Positions 34,828 through 47,150 of a stretch of 64,000 nt of DNA are shown piece after piece; position 1 is the first letter of the stretch; every line of letters begins with the position of its first letter. Where the stretch lies: contig JAUMXB010000006.1 in the NCBI GenBank assembly GCA_030529365.1, positions 1-64,000 on the forward strand, given 5' to 3'. Under the pieces are notes generated by a model. That model did not search any database, was not told where the DNA came from, and saw nothing but the letters and a program-made list of their open reading frames with translations. The position numbers were made by a program, and so were the translations under genes. This DNA is from Cardiobacteriaceae bacterium. GTDB lineage: Bacteria; Pseudomonadota; Gammaproteobacteria; Cardiobacteriales; Cardiobacteriaceae.

Positions 34828-35418
34828 ATGCCCAGAACCGCCCGCATCAACCGCGACACGCACGAAACCCGCATCCGCATCCAGCTCGATCTCGACGGCC
34901 AGGGCAATGCCCAACTTGCGACCGGCCTTGGCTTTTTTGACCACATGCTCGAGCAAATCGCGCGCCACGGCCTGATAGACCTCAACATCGAATGCCAGGG
35001 CGACCTCCACGTCGATTGTCACCACACCATCGAAGACACCGGCATCGTGCTCGGCCAGGCTGTGCGCGAAGCGCTGGGCGACAAACGCGGCATCCTGCGT
35101 TACGGCCACGCCTATGTGCCGCTGGACGAAGCGCTTTCGCGCGTGGTCATCGATTTTTCCGGCCGTCCCGGCCTCTTTTTCCATGCCACTTTCAGCCGCG
35201 ACAAAATCGGCGACATCGATACCGAAGCCTTTTACGAATTTTTCCAGGGCTTTGCCAACCACGCGCAGGCCACCATCCATATCGACAACCTGCGCGGCAT
35301 CAACAACCACCACATCATCGAAACCATCTTCAAGGCCTTTGGCCGCGCCCTGCGCATGGCCGCGAGCGCCGACCCGCGCGCCGCCGGACAAATCCCCTCC
35401 ACCAAAGGCAGCCTATGA
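34828..35418 (+). CDS. hisB: Imidazoleglycerol-phosphate dehydratase
   Basis: Dehydrates imidazoleglycerol phosphate in histidine synthesis. The 196-residue product is the monofunctional form, without the phosphatase domain of enteric HisB. Manganese-binding signatures [34 protein letters not shown] and [15 protein letters not shown] are intact. Start [16 protein letters not shown] fits the family; upstream in-frame codons are repeat-derived. Overlaps the next small ORF by 4 bp. Confidence 0.97.
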   Translation: MPRTARINRDTHETRIRIQLDLDGQGNAQLATGLGFFDHMLEQIARHGLIDLNIECQGDLHVDCHHTIEDTGIVLGQAVREALGDKRGILRYGHAYVPLDEALSRVVIDFSGRPGLFFHATFSRDKIGDIDTEAFYEFFQGFANHAQATIHIDNLRGINNHHIIETIFKAFGRALRMAASADPRAAGQIPSTKGSL

Positions 35419-35603
35419 GCTATCTCCACCTCCACGGCTACACCATCAACACCCGCAACATCACCTGGATAGGCCAGCAGGGCAACACCCTGCTCATCCA
35501 CTTCATCACCTACGCCGCGCCCCTGCAAATCCCCTTCGCGAGCGCCGACGAATGCAGTCGCGCGCACCGCGAACTCCTCGCCCGACTGGAAAAGGCCTCG
35601 TGA
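35415..35603 (+). CDS. 62-residue hypothetical protein between hisB and hisH
   Basis: Starts on an ATGA overlap with the hisB stop and ends 67 bp before hisH, so it is probably translated by coupling. The product is soluble, with [26 protein letters not shown] and a C-terminal amphipathic [13 protein letters not shown]. It is predicted to be mostly beta-strand followed by a helix. I do not recognise a family or a histidine-pathway role. Confidence 0.55.
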   Translation: MSYLHLHGYTINTRNITWIGQQGNTLLIHFITYAAPLQIPFASADECSRAHRELLARLEKAS

Positions 35604-35670
35604 AACGCCTCTTTCTCCTTGCAGTGGCAAGCGGTAAACATCTTTTCCGCAAACCTTCCGCCAAATCCGC

Positions 35671-36318
35671 ATGAACATCGCCATCATCGACTACGGCATG
35701 GGCAATCTGCACAGCGTCTGCAAAGCGCTTGACCATGCCGCTCCCAATGCCCGTGCCTATCTCGCCAAAACCGCCGCCGACATTGCCCGCGCCGACCGCA
35801 TCCTGTTGCCTGGCCAGGGCGCCATCAAAGGCTGCATGGCCAATATCCGCGCGCAAGACATCGAAGAAGCGCTCCGGCAGGCCGCGCGGCAAAAACCCTT
35901 CCTCGGCATCTGCATCGGTCCGCAACTCATGATGAGCCGCAGCGAAGAAAATGGCGGTGTGGACGGCCTCGGCTTTTTCAGCGGCACCGTCACCCGCTTT
36001 GCCGACAGCCTGACCATCCCGTCTCCGTCCGACCATACGGGCACGCAAAAAATCAAAATACCGCACATGGGCTGGAACACCATCCGCCAAACGCGCGCCC
36101 ACCCCCTCTGGGCAAACATCGCGGACAACAGCCATTTCTACTACGTGCACAGCTACCACCTGCCCGCCACCGCGCACACCATCGGCGAAACCGGCTACGG
36201 CATCACCTTCCCCGCCGCCATTGCCCGCGGCAACCTGGCGGGGTTGCAGGCCCACCCGGAAAAATCCGGCGCCGCCGGTTTGCAATTCCTCGCCAATTTC
36301 GTGCAATGGCAACCATAG
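35671..36318 (+). CDS. hisH: Imidazole glycerol phosphate synthase subunit HisH
   Basis: Glutamine amidotransferase that supplies ammonia to HisF. The 215-residue product has IIDYGMGNLHSV, LPGQGA, the nucleophile Cys81 in LGICIGPQL (more often GICLGMQ), and the catalytic His-Glu in QAHPEKSG. hisA and hisF are not in the window, so the his genes are dispersed in this genome. Confidence 0.95.
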   Translation: MNIAIIDYGMGNLHSVCKALDHAAPNARAYLAKTAADIARADRILLPGQGAIKGCMANIRAQDIEEALRQAARQKPFLGICIGPQLMMSRSEENGGVDGLGFFSGTVTRFADSLTIPSPSDHTGTQKIKIPHMGWNTIRQTRAHPLWANIADNSHFYYVHSYHLPATAHTIGETGYGITFPAAIARGNLAGLQAHPEKSGAAGLQFLANFVQWQP

Positions 36319-36477
36319 AAACCCCATGAGCCTATTCGCCACAAAACCGGGCAAGCGCCGGAAGATGGCTGCATCGGCGCCCTGCCGAATCACGGACTTT
36401 CCGGCAACCTTGCCGGCAGCAAAATCGCCCGTACGCATGACGGTGCCGGATTATTTCGCAATTAAAAGGAAAATCCC

Positions 36478-37632
36478 ATGGAAAAATACCTGGAGCAACT
36501 CGTCAAATGGCGTCGCCATCTGCACCAGCATCCCGAACTCTCCTTTGAGGAAGTGGAAACCAGCCGCTTCATTGCCGAAGAAATGGGCAAGCTGGAAAAC
36601 GTCTCCAGCATCGAAAGACTCACGCCCACCAGCGTAGTCGTCGTCTTCAAAACCGGACGCCCCGGCGCCAAACTCGGCCTGCGCGCCGACATCGATGCCC
36701 TGCCCATCCAGGAAGAGCGCGACGAGCTGCCCTTCAAATCGCAGAACCCCGGCAAAATGCACGCCTGCGGCCACGATGGCCACACCGCCATCCTCATGGC
36801 TGCCTGCCAGTATTTCAACGACCATCTCGATGAATTTACAGGCGAAATCCACGCCATCTTCCAGCATGCCGAAGAAAAGCTCCCCGGCGGGGCACGGGAA
36901 ATGGTCGCCACCGGCTATTTCAACGACTTCGATTACATCTACGGCCACCATCTCTTTTCCACCTCGGAAACCGGCATCGTCGATATCAAGGACGGCCCCG
37001 CCAGCGCCAATACCGACGTCTATCACCTCACCATTCACGGCAAGGGCGGCCACGCAGCCATGCCCAACCACAGCATCGACCCCGTGCTCATCGGCGCGCA
37101 ATTCGTTACCCTGCTGCAAGGTATTGTCGCCCGCCGCGTTGACCCGCACGACGCCATGGTCATCTCCAACACCATGTTCCACGCCGGCAGCGCGCAAAAC
37201 GTCATCCCCGACAATGCCGAACTCACCGGCAGCGTGCGCACCACCAGCGAAGCCTATCGCCAGCTTGCCCGCGACAGCATTGAAAACCTCGTCAAGGGAT
37301 TGTGCGACGCGGCAGGCGCCACCTACACCCTAGATTACGAAGTGGGCTACAGCGTCACCTGGAACGACCCGGAAAAAACTGCCATCGTGCGCGAACTGGC
37401 GCGTGCACGCTACGGCGACCAGGTCGTCAGCCTGCCGCCCATGATGGCCGGCGAGGATTTTGGCGTTTTCGGGCAAGTGGTACCGGCCACCTATGCCTTT
37501 ATCGGCTCGGCCAACGACGCCAACCGCTACCCGCACCATCACCCCAGGTTCGGGCTTGACGAAGCCTGCTTCCCCATAGGCCTGCAAATGATGATAGATG
37601 TGGCAAAAAACGGAGAACGTTTCAAAAAATAA
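36478..37632 (+). CDS. M20 family amidohydrolase
   Basis: Zinc amidohydrolase of the M20D group (hippurate, indole-acetyl-amino acid or N-acyl-amino acid hydrolases). The 384-residue product has RRHLHQHPELSFEE, ADIDALPIQE, metal-binding HACGHDGHTA (Cys97, His99), the Glu-Glu of QHAEEKLPGGA, and the C-terminal HHHPRFGLDE. AAAGGAAAATCCC precedes the ATG. Substrate unknown. Confidence 0.9.
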   Translation: MEKYLEQLVKWRRHLHQHPELSFEEVETSRFIAEEMGKLENVSSIERLTPTSVVVVFKTGRPGAKLGLRADIDALPIQEERDELPFKSQNPGKMHACGHDGHTAILMAACQYFNDHLDEFTGEIHAIFQHAEEKLPGGAREMVATGYFNDFDYIYGHHLFSTSETGIVDIKDGPASANTDVYHLTIHGKGGHAAMPNHSIDPVLIGAQFVTLLQGIVARRVDPHDAMVISNTMFHAGSAQNVIPDNAELTGSVRTTSEAYRQLARDSIENLVKGLCDAAGATYTLDYEVGYSVTWNDPEKTAIVRELARARYGDQVVSLPPMMAGEDFGVFGQVVPATYAFIGSANDANRYPHHHPRFGLDEACFPIGLQMMIDVAKNGERFKK

Positions 37633-37637
37633 CCAAA

Positions 37638-37722
37638 AATAGTATATTTTTACCGCAATCAAGCGCTTGTTGTGAGAAAATTTATCACGACAAGCGCTTA
37701 TCAGTGAGAAAATTTATCACTG
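37638..37722. repeat. AAGCGCTT element, copy O
   Basis: Head AAATAGTATATTTTTACCGC, boxes at 37661-37668 and 37692-37699 (spacing 31), arms TGAGAAAATTTATCA twice. It fills the gap between two convergent genes. Confidence 0.92.
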
Positions 37723-37725
37723 CTT

Positions 37726-38427
37726 TCAATGCACTCTGATATCGATGGGCAAGTGGTCGGAGCCGCTGAAGGGGATGACGCGGCTGCTGGCATTGATGCC
37801 CTTGGCGAGCGCGTGGTCGAGGCTTTTTTTCGGCTTCCAGCTCGGGAAAGTGGGGGTGTTGTCGCCGAGCAGGCGGTAATGATGGTCGGTGAGGATGGTG
37901 AGCGCGGGGGAGTGGCGTTCGCAGTTGAGGTCGCCGGTGAGCAGCACGCGCGGATATTCGCGCAGGCGCGCGCGGATATAGCGCAGCTGGCGGTATTGAT
38001 CGAGTTTGCCAAGGCTCAGGTGGGTAGTGGCGATGACGATGCCGCGGCTTTCCACGGCAATGATGCCGCGCCCGCGGATTTGCCCGGGCAGAGGGCTGTC
38101 AACCACGATATCGGCCGCCTGTTTGCAAAGAATGAGATTGCCGTGCAGGGAGAGCCGGGAGAGGCGGCGGTTGGTCTGGAAAGCGGCGTGGCGGAAGTCG
38201 GTCATTTCCAGCAGCTGTTCGGCCTGGCTTTTGAAGCCGTTGCGCAGGCCGCCGAGTTCTATTTCCTGAAGGCAGACGATGTCGAAGCTGTTGATGAATT
38301 CGGCGATGCGCGCAAGGGTGGCGTCTTTGGCGCGGTTGGGCAGGATTTGCCGCGGCCATTGCCAGGTGTAGCTCAGGTAGCTGGTGCTGTGGATGGCAGC
38401 CTGGATGTTGTAGCTTAGGATGCGCAT
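37726..38427 (-). CDS. Endonuclease/exonuclease/phosphatase family protein
   Basis: EEP-superfamily metal-dependent phosphodiesterase. The 233-residue product has the N-terminal RILSYNIQ, the metal-binding Glu in CLQEIE, catalytic TGDLNCE, and the C-terminal SDHLPI. No signal peptide. It lies convergent with the M20 gene and divergent from cls; family members near cardiolipin synthase genes are common, but the substrate cannot be inferred. Confidence 0.88.
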   Translation of the reverse strand: MRILSYNIQAAIHSTSYLSYTWQWPRQILPNRAKDATLARIAEFINSFDIVCLQEIELGGLRNGFKSQAEQLLEMTDFRHAAFQTNRRLSRLSLHGNLILCKQAADIVVDSPLPGQIRGRGIIAVESRGIVIATTHLSLGKLDQYRQLRYIRARLREYPRVLLTGDLNCERHSPALTILTDHHYRLLGDNTPTFPSWKPKKSLDHALAKGINASSRVIPFSGSDHLPIDIRVH

Positions 38428-38489
38428 GGGAGAGCAATGCTGAAAGGGTTTGGCATTATACTGCTTTCTTTTTCCTGCCGGAGACGACG

Positions 38490-39962
<1,473 letters not shown>

Positions 39963-39979
39963 CCCGTAAAGGAACCCTC

Positions 39980-41083
39980 ATGCGCCACACTTTCCCCATG
40001 CTTTGCCTTCTCGCCCTTTCCGCCCGCGCCGAAGAAGTGAATCACTGGCTGAAACTCTTCCCCAAGGATGACACCATCTTTGCAAGCGAAAACATCGTGG
40101 TGGAAAAGCCGAGCGAACCCATCGTACAAACCATTCCCGATCACGTACTCTCCAGCAACGAGCGCTTCTTCACCCTCAACATCGAAAACGACAAATTCGG
40201 CAGCGGCTACGATCGCGACTACACCAACGGCCTGCGCCTCACCTGGTTCAACGTTGGCGCCGAGCAGCCCTTTTACGTGGATTGGATCGACCGCCTCGTC
40301 CCCACCTTCCAGATCAACAAAACCACCACCACCTACTTCTCCTTCGGCCACAACCTCTACACCCCGCACGACATCGACATCGACTATCTCGACCCGCAGG
40401 ACCGCCCCTACGCCGCCTTCCTCTACGGCTCCACCGGCATCAGCACCATCACCGACCGCCATATGGACGACGTCGAATTCACCCTTGGCTGGATAGGCCC
40501 CTCCGCGCTCGGCGAAGAAATCCAGGACAACTTCCACCGCCTCATCAACGCCGACTACCAGCCCAAAGGCTGGCAATACCAGCTGCGCGACGAACCCGGC
40601 ATCATGCTCTCGTGGGAACGCTCGTGGCCGGCGTATTACACCGCGCAAATCGGCAACAAAATCCACGGCCGCTTCAGCCCGCACATCGGCGTCACCCTCG
40701 GCAACATCTACACCTACGCCAACGCCGGCTTCATCTTCGACCTCACCCCGAGCCACATGCGCTGGCAAACCCAGCCCGTGCGCGTGCGCCCCGCCATTCC
40801 CGGCAGCGGCTACTTCGACAGCAGCCAAAACCACGGCTGGATGGCCTTCGTCGGCTACGACGCCCGCCTCATGGCGCGCAACATCTTCCTTGACGGCAAC
40901 ACCTTCAAAGACAGCCACAGCGTCAGCAAACGCCCGCTCGTGCACGACCTCGCCGTCGGCCTCGCCTACAACTACAAAAACTTCCGTGCAAGCTACACCG
41001 CCAACTGGCGCAGCCGCGAATTCAAATCGCCGCTGGCGCAAAGCTCCAGTTTTGGCGCTGTATCATTGAGTTACAGTTTTTAA
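39980..41083 (+). CDS. lpxR: LpxR-like outer membrane lipid A deacylase family protein
   Basis: Predicted outer-membrane beta-barrel of the LpxR (DUF2219) family, whose studied member removes the 3'-acyloxyacyl group of lipid A. The 367-residue product has a signal peptide (about 1-17, ending ARA) and the calcium/substrate-site signature NIENDKFGSGYDRDYTNGLR. DPQDRPYAAFLYGS, GWIGPSALGEEIQ and a C-terminal phenylalanine typical of barrels are also present. The start after AAGGAACCC is chosen because the signal peptide begins there. It lies 17 bp behind cls, so membrane-lipid functions may be co-expressed. Confidence 0.85.
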   Translation: MRHTFPMLCLLALSARAEEVNHWLKLFPKDDTIFASENIVVEKPSEPIVQTIPDHVLSSNERFFTLNIENDKFGSGYDRDYTNGLRLTWFNVGAEQPFYVDWIDRLVPTFQINKTTTTYFSFGHNLYTPHDIDIDYLDPQDRPYAAFLYGSTGISTITDRHMDDVEFTLGWIGPSALGEEIQDNFHRLINADYQPKGWQYQLRDEPGIMLSWERSWPAYYTAQIGNKIHGRFSPHIGVTLGNIYTYANAGFIFDLTPSHMRWQTQPVRVRPAIPGSGYFDSSQNHGWMAFVGYDARLMARNIFLDGNTFKDSHSVSKRPLVHDLAVGLAYNYKNFRASYTANWRSREFKSPLAQSSSFGAVSLSYSF

Positions 41084-41089
41084 GCAAAA

Positions 41090-41170
41090 ATAGTGATTTT
41101 TTACCATCATGAAGCGCTTATCGTGAGAAAATTTCTCGCAATAAGCGCTTATTGGTGATAAAAAACAACT
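41090..41170. repeat. AAGCGCTT element, copy P
   Basis: Head AAATAGTGATTTTTTACCAT, boxes at 41112-41119 and 41143-41150 (spacing 31), arm TGAGAAAATTTCTCG. It lies between two convergent genes, 7 bp after the lpxR stop. Confidence 0.92.
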
Positions 41171-41190
41171 ATCCCGCATAACATCAAACA

Positions 41191-42051
41191 TCATTTCTTC
41201 GCCTGCAAGGCGCGCTGCACCCCGAAAATCGATACCAGCGCCAGCACAAACCCGAACACCGCCTTGCCATCCATGCTTTGCCCGAGAAACAGCCAGCCGA
41301 GAATGAAAGCCGATACCGGACTCAGCAAGCCGAGCGACATCGCCACCGCCACCGGCAACTTGCTGATGCCCCGGAAAAACAACACATACGCCAGCACCGA
41401 ACCCAGCAAACAAAGATACAAATACCCGCCGACATGCGTCAGCGTCAGCGCGGGCAACGGCGGCTCAAACCACAACGCCAGCGGCAACAGGCACAAACCG
41501 CCGAACAGCAGCTGCCAGCCGGTAAAAGCCAGCAGGGAAAGGCTGGTATGCCAATATTTGGTGAAAAAGCCGCCGAGCGCCCCGGCAAGCGCCGTCAGCA
41601 AAGCGGCAACAATCCCGACCACATCGAAACGCACCCCCGGCGCATACACCAGCATGGCAATACCCAGCACGCCGATACCCGCCGCCAGCCACGCCGACAG
41701 CGGCGGCCTCTGCATGCCCAGCCATGCTGTCAGCACCATCACCATCAACGTCTGCGTGGACGTCAGAATCGCCGCCAGCCCGCCCGGCAAACGATAAGCC
41801 GAAACAAACAGCATCGCCTGAAAGAAACCGATATTGAGCATCCCCAGCAGGAAAAGGCGCGGCAACTCGCGGCGTGGCGGAAATTCCCGCGTCCACAGCA
41901 ACAGCAGCATCCCCGCCGGCAACACGCGCAGCAACGCCGCATACAGCGGACGATCGGGCGGCAGAAACTCCGTCGTCACCAGATAAGTGGAGCCCCAAAT
42001 CAGCGGCGCCAGCGCCGTGGTGAGCATCAGGAAAAAACGCGAATTCATCAT
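41191..42051 (-). CDS. EamA/DMT-superfamily transporter
   Basis: A 286-residue inner-membrane protein with ten hydrophobic helices in two EamA repeats. Repeat 1 carries PLIWGSTYLVTTEFLPP and repeat 2 carries GSVLAYVLFFRGISKLPVAVA. Members export amino acids or other metabolites; substrate unknown. The start is uncertain: two adjacent ATG codons (42051 and 42048) lack a clear Shine-Dalgarno. Confidence 0.85.
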   Translation of the reverse strand: MMNSRFFLMLTTALAPLIWGSTYLVTTEFLPPDRPLYAALLRVLPAGMLLLLWTREFPPRRELPRLFLLGMLNIGFFQAMLFVSAYRLPGGLAAILTSTQTLMVMVLTAWLGMQRPPLSAWLAAGIGVLGIAMLVYAPGVRFDVVGIVAALLTALAGALGGFFTKYWHTSLSLLAFTGWQLLFGGLCLLPLALWFEPPLPALTLTHVGGYLYLCLLGSVLAYVLFFRGISKLPVAVAMSLGLLSPVSAFILGWLFLGQSMDGKAVFGFVLALVSIFGVQRALQAKK

Positions 42052-42159
42052 CAAAGCCAACAGCAAAAGACGGCAAGGTATAGCAAAAACGCGGCGGACG
42101 CCATGCAAATTGCCCCACCTTCCGCTACCATGCGCCTGCGTTTTTCAGGGAAAACCACC

Positions 42160-42576
42160 ATGACCCGCATCAACCTCGTGCCGCCGCAAGAACTCTGCGA
42201 CCAGCATCTGCTCGCCGAACACCGCGAACTCACCCGCATCCCCAACGCCGTCGCCCGCAACGCCTACAGCCTGGCCGGACAGCCGGAAGACTACAAACTG
42301 GGCACCGGACACGTGCGCTTCTTCTTCAACAAACTGCGCTTCCTGAAAAACCGCCATACCGCCCTGCACCGCGAATGCCTCGCGCGCGGATTCAACGTGC
42401 AAAACCGCTGGCCACAACACCTGCCCGACAACGCCGACCTCTGGCAGGATTACACTCCGACAGCCACCGCCCTTGCCGCCAACCGCGCCCGCATTGCCGA
42501 ACGCATGCCCGCCAACCCGCGCTTCACCACCCCGCATCACCAGCAACCGAAGGGGAGTGGAAAGGATGAGACTTGA
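42160..42576 (+). CDS. pdg: Pyrimidine dimer DNA glycosylase (T4 endonuclease V homologue)
   Basis: Repair enzyme with glycosylase and AP-lyase activity on UV-induced pyrimidine dimers. The product is 138 residues, the same length as T4 DenV. The N-terminus MTRINLVPPQELCDQHLLAE closely matches it. Thr2 (the Schiff-base nucleophile after Met removal) and Glu23 (catalytic) are both present, as are the GTGHVRFFFNKLRFL and ECLARGFN segments. The open frame extends far upstream, but the catalytic mechanism fixes Thr as the mature N-terminus. Confidence 0.92.
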   Translation: MTRINLVPPQELCDQHLLAEHRELTRIPNAVARNAYSLAGQPEDYKLGTGHVRFFFNKLRFLKNRHTALHRECLARGFNVQNRWPQHLPDNADLWQDYTPTATALAANRARIAERMPANPRFTTPHHQQPKGSGKDET

Positions 42577-42746
42577 GTGACGCAGAGGCTGTTGCAGCAG
42601 CGAGCATTTTGCGATCGTCGGTGGTATTGCCTTCAGTTTCTAAACTGCCTGTGCGACAGTGAACAATTACAGTATTTTCTTTATTTCACGCAGAATTGCG
42701 CTGCTAACCGTCAAGTTTCCCTATCCTTCTCGCCAAACGGATAACA

Positions 42747-43184
42747 TCATCCGGCCAAAAGCGGATTCTCTTTCGTGCGCGCCATGTCATTGTCCGGCAC
42801 CCTGCCCTGCTCATAGCTGGCAAGCAATGACAAGGCGAAACCATCCGCGACATCGCCTATCAACGCTTCCGCCATCAGATGGAAATCATCGCCCACATCC
42901 GCAGCCAAGCGGCTGGAGCCGCTCGCGCGCATCGCAAAGAGAAAGGCATCGCGGGCAATGCTTGCCGCACAGCTTTCCACGGCACTGCGCTCGATCGCCG
43001 AAAGCGTTGCCTTGTATGCCTCATTGCGCTGGTGCGCAGCAATCCATTCACGATCAAAAGGTTGCCGACTGCGATTTTCCAGCAAGGCCTCTTGTGCCGC
43101 AACATCGTTGCCCAAGGCGGCAATGCCGGCATACAGCGCATTTTTGTTGGCCCTGAACCACTGGCGTACGATCTGAATATCCAT
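42747..43184 (-). CDS. Hypothetical protein
   Basis: A 145-residue soluble, Ala-rich, probably helical protein starting MDIQIVRQWFRANKNAL. There is no signal peptide and only one Cys. A GAGGGCAGG stretch precedes the chosen ATG. No family recognised. It lies downstream of ihfA on the same strand but behind a terminator. Confidence 0.5.
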   Translation of the reverse strand: MDIQIVRQWFRANKNALYAGIAALGNDVAAQEALLENRSRQPFDREWIAAHQRNEAYKATLSAIERSAVESCAASIARDAFLFAMRASGSSRLAADVGDDFHLMAEALIGDVADGFALSLLASYEQGRVPDNDMARTKENPLLAG

Positions 43185-43213
43185 TCGCCTGCCCTCTTCC
43201 AATTGCCCACAAA

Positions 43214-43238
43214 CAAAAATCCCCGCCGGAGCGGGGAT
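43214..43238 (-). terminator. Terminator after ihfA
   Basis: Arms ATCCCCGC (43219-43226) and GCGGGGAT (43231-43238) with a 4-nt loop. The adjoining A-run gives a U-run on the minus transcript, 15 bp after the ihfA stop. Confidence 0.8.
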
Positions 43239-43252
43239 GATGCGTTGCCGTC

Positions 43253-43546
43253 TCAGCGCGGCTTGCTTTCCGCGACGCGCGCTTTCAGCTTTTGACCGGC
43301 CTTGAAGCTCACAACGCGGCGGGCGGTAATGGGAATTTCCTTGCCGGTTTTCGGGTTGCGGCCCGGGCGCTCTTTCTTGTCGCGCAACTCGAAGTTACCG
43401 AAGCCGGAAAGCTTGACTGCTTCGCCAGCAGCAAGACAGGCGCGGATTTCTTCAAACAGATCGTCAACCATCTGCCGGGCTTCCGGGCGCGGCAGACCCA
43501 CCTGGGCAATAATGGATTCGACGATATCGGCTTTGGTCAATGTCAT
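43253..43546 (-). CDS. ihfA: Integration host factor subunit alpha
   Basis: DNA-bending partner of IhfB. The 97-residue product begins [12 protein letters not shown] and has [20 protein letters not shown] and the DNA arm [18 protein letters not shown]. It lies directly behind pheT; the pheT stop TGA sits inside its ribosome-binding site AAGGTGA, the same pheST-ihfA arrangement as in E. coli. Confidence 0.96.
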   Translation of the reverse strand: MTLTKADIVESIIAQVGLPRPEARQMVDDLFEEIRACLAAGEAVKLSGFGNFELRDKKERPGRNPKTGKEIPITARRVVSFKAGQKLKARVAESKPR

Positions 43547-43551
43547 GGGTA

Positions 43552-45936
43552 TCACCTTAGTTCTGCGCCAAATTGGCTTTGCAATGTTGTTAAGAGGTCG
43601 GAAATCATACCTTCAACTTCTTCATCCTGCAAGGTTTTTTCTTCATTTTGCAAAATGATGCCGAAGGCCAGGGATTTCTTGCCCGTCCCCAGGCTTTCGC
43701 CTGCAAAAAGATCGAAGCAGAAGATGTCGCGGCACCATGCGCCGAGCACCTTTTTGGCTGCATCGATGATCTCCTGGGCGGACAGGTTTTCATCCAGCAC
43801 CAGCGCCAAATCACGCCGGACACTGGGGAATTTGGGAATGTTGCGGAATTGCGCGGTGGCGGGATGGGCAAAGGCATCGGCCTCAACCTCGAATGCCCAC
43901 AGGGTTTTGCCCTTGAAGCCAAGCGCTTGCGCCACGGCAGGATGCACCGCGCCCACCACACCGATGTTGCGGCCATCGAGATGCACATCCGCGCTTTGTC
44001 CGGGATGCAGCCAGGGCTGCGCACTGCGGGAAAATTGCAGCGCCTGTCCGTCAAACAGGTTTTCCAGCACGCCCTTGATGTCATAGAAATCCAGCGCGCG
44101 GCGTTCATGGTTCCATTGCTCGCTGGCAGCATTGCCGTGCATCAGCGCAGCTACCCGCAGCGGCTGGCGCGCCCGGGCAATATCGCCGGAAGCATCGGGC
44201 AAAAAGACGCGGCCGATTTCAAAGAGGCGCAACTCGCTTTGCTGGCGGTTGCGGTTGTACAGCGCGGTATTGACGAGCCCGGGAATCAGCCCAAGGCGCA
44301 TTTCGGCAAGCTGCTGGCTGATCGGATTTTGCAGGGCAATGACGGCTGCTTCGCCGAAAAAGGCCTGCTGCGTGTTGCGGTCAATGAAGCTGTAGGTAAT
44401 CGCTTCCTGGAAGCCGGTTGCCACCAATGCTTTGCGCACGCGGCGCAACACGTCGCCCGCTTCGCTTTTGACTGCCTGCAATTGCGGAGAGACGGCTGCA
44501 ATTTGCGCATAACCCTGAATACGCGCCACTTCTTCGATAAGGTCTTCGGCAATGGCCATATCGAAGCGCCATGGCGGCGCAATCACGTGATAACGGCTGC
44601 CTTCGCGCTCTACCGCGCAGCCGGAGCGGGTGAGCATGTCCACCACGTCTTCTGCCGCGTATTCGCGCCCCAGGCGCTTGGCAATGGCAGCATGTTCCAG
44701 CGTGATGCGCTCGCGCGTCGGCAAATATTCCGGGTGCCCGTCGGCAAAAACGGCGCTGGCTTCTCCGCCGCAGGTTTCGAGAATGAGGCGGGTGGCATAT
44801 TCCATGGCCGCGCGTTGCAGGGTGAAATCCACACCGCGTTCAAAGCGCTGCGCGCTGTCGCTGGCAAGGCCGAAGCGCCGCGCCTTGCCGGCAATGCGCA
44901 CCGGATCGAACCATGCCGATTCGAGGATGACATGCCGCGTTTGCAAGGAGCAGGCGCTGTCCGCCCCGCCCATCACACCCGCCAGGGCCAGCGCTTTTTC
45001 ATGGTCGGCGATGACGAGAACATCCGGGGCGAGCGTGGCAGTGCTGTCGTTCAGCAGGGCCAGCGTTTCGCCAGCCTGCGCGTCGCGAATGACAATGCCG
45101 CCGCGAATCTTGTCGGCATCGAAGGCGTGCATCGGCGTGCCGAGTTCGAGCATGACGTAGTTGGTGATATCGACGATAGCATCATGGCTGCGCACACCGG
45201 CGCGCTCCAGGCGCTCGACGATATGGGAAGGCGTGGCGCGACTGGCGTCCACATTGTCGATACGGCGCGCGAAATACTGCGGGCAACTTTGCGGCGCACG
45301 GTTGTCGATACTGACCACGGCGCTGTTGCCTGCGGCAACCGGCGCGATTTCCGCAGGCTGGTAGCGGTAATCGCCCAGTTTCTCCGCGCAGATCACGCTG
45401 ATTTCGCGGGCGAGACCGCGCATGGAGAAGCAATCGGCACGGTTGGGGGTGAGATCAATGTCGATGATCACATCATCCAGCCGCAGATACTGGCGGATAT
45501 CCATGCCGACCGGCGCGTCTTCCGGCAGAATCAGCAGGCCGGACGCATCTTCATCGATGCCGAGTTCCTTGGCCGAACACAGCATGCCCTGCGATTCCAC
45601 ACCGCGCAGTTTGGAAAGTTTGATAGCAAAGTCGCCGGGCAATTGTGCACCGACCAACGCCGCAGGCACTTTCACGCCCTTGGCCACATTGGGCGCACCG
45701 CAGACGATTTGCAGCAAGGCGCCCGTGCCGGCATCGACCGTGGCAACGCGCAGCTTGTCGGCATCGGGATGGGCAACAAGATCAACCACCTGCGCGACTA
45801 CCACGCCGGAAAACGGCGGCGCCACCGTATCCATGCCGTCCACTTCCAGACCGCTCATGGTCAGCCTGTCCGCCAGATATCCGGCATCCAGGGCAATACC
45901 GCTCAATGCCTGCAACCATTCACTGTTCAATAACAT
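43552..45936 (-). CDS. pheT: Phenylalanyl-tRNA synthetase subunit beta
   Basis: Large subunit of the heterotetrameric PheRS, carrying editing and tRNA-binding functions. The 794-residue product shows the N-terminal EMAP-like tRNA-binding domain (about 40-150), the B3/B4 editing region, the B5 domain and the C-terminal anticodon-binding fold. It starts 9 bp after the pheS stop. No pheM-type leader was recognised upstream of pheS. Confidence 0.97.
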   Translation of the reverse strand: MLLNSEWLQALSGIALDAGYLADRLTMSGLEVDGMDTVAPPFSGVVVAQVVDLVAHPDADKLRVATVDAGTGALLQIVCGAPNVAKGVKVPAALVGAQLPGDFAIKLSKLRGVESQGMLCSAKELGIDEDASGLLILPEDAPVGMDIRQYLRLDDVIIDIDLTPNRADCFSMRGLAREISVICAEKLGDYRYQPAEIAPVAAGNSAVVSIDNRAPQSCPQYFARRIDNVDASRATPSHIVERLERAGVRSHDAIVDITNYVMLELGTPMHAFDADKIRGGIVIRDAQAGETLALLNDSTATLAPDVLVIADHEKALALAGVMGGADSACSLQTRHVILESAWFDPVRIAGKARRFGLASDSAQRFERGVDFTLQRAAMEYATRLILETCGGEASAVFADGHPEYLPTRERITLEHAAIAKRLGREYAAEDVVDMLTRSGCAVEREGSRYHVIAPPWRFDMAIAEDLIEEVARIQGYAQIAAVSPQLQAVKSEAGDVLRRVRKALVATGFQEAITYSFIDRNTQQAFFGEAAVIALQNPISQQLAEMRLGLIPGLVNTALYNRNRQQSELRLFEIGRVFLPDASGDIARARQPLRVAALMHGNAASEQWNHERRALDFYDIKGVLENLFDGQALQFSRSAQPWLHPGQSADVHLDGRNIGVVGAVHPAVAQALGFKGKTLWAFEVEADAFAHPATAQFRNIPKFPSVRRDLALVLDENLSAQEIIDAAKKVLGAWCRDIFCFDLFAGESLGTGKKSLAFGIILQNEEKTLQDEEVEGMISDLLTTLQSQFGAELR

Positions 45937-45945
45937 GGTTTTTCC

Positions 45946-46995
<1,050 letters not shown>

Positions 46996-47150
46996 TCAAA
47001 ATAAGGGCGGGATTTTAGCAAAACCGGCCAGCAAAAGTGAAAGAACTGTCACAAAAATATCTTCCGCCCTGCCCGGGCAAGCCAACGACATTCTTGCAAA
47101 AGCAGGTTCCGCCGATTATCGTACGGCCTTTTTTTCGTGGAGAATCGCTC

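Noticed and set aside
41278-42159. Plus-strand extension of the endonuclease V frame over 290 codons
   Set aside because: It is antisense to the EamA transporter, rich in Gln/Arg as expected of a shadow. The catalytic N-terminal Thr requires the start at 42160.
43648-45933. Long plus-strand open frame of 761 codons across pheT
   Set aside because: Antisense shadow of pheT; no recognisable domain and no ribosome-binding site.
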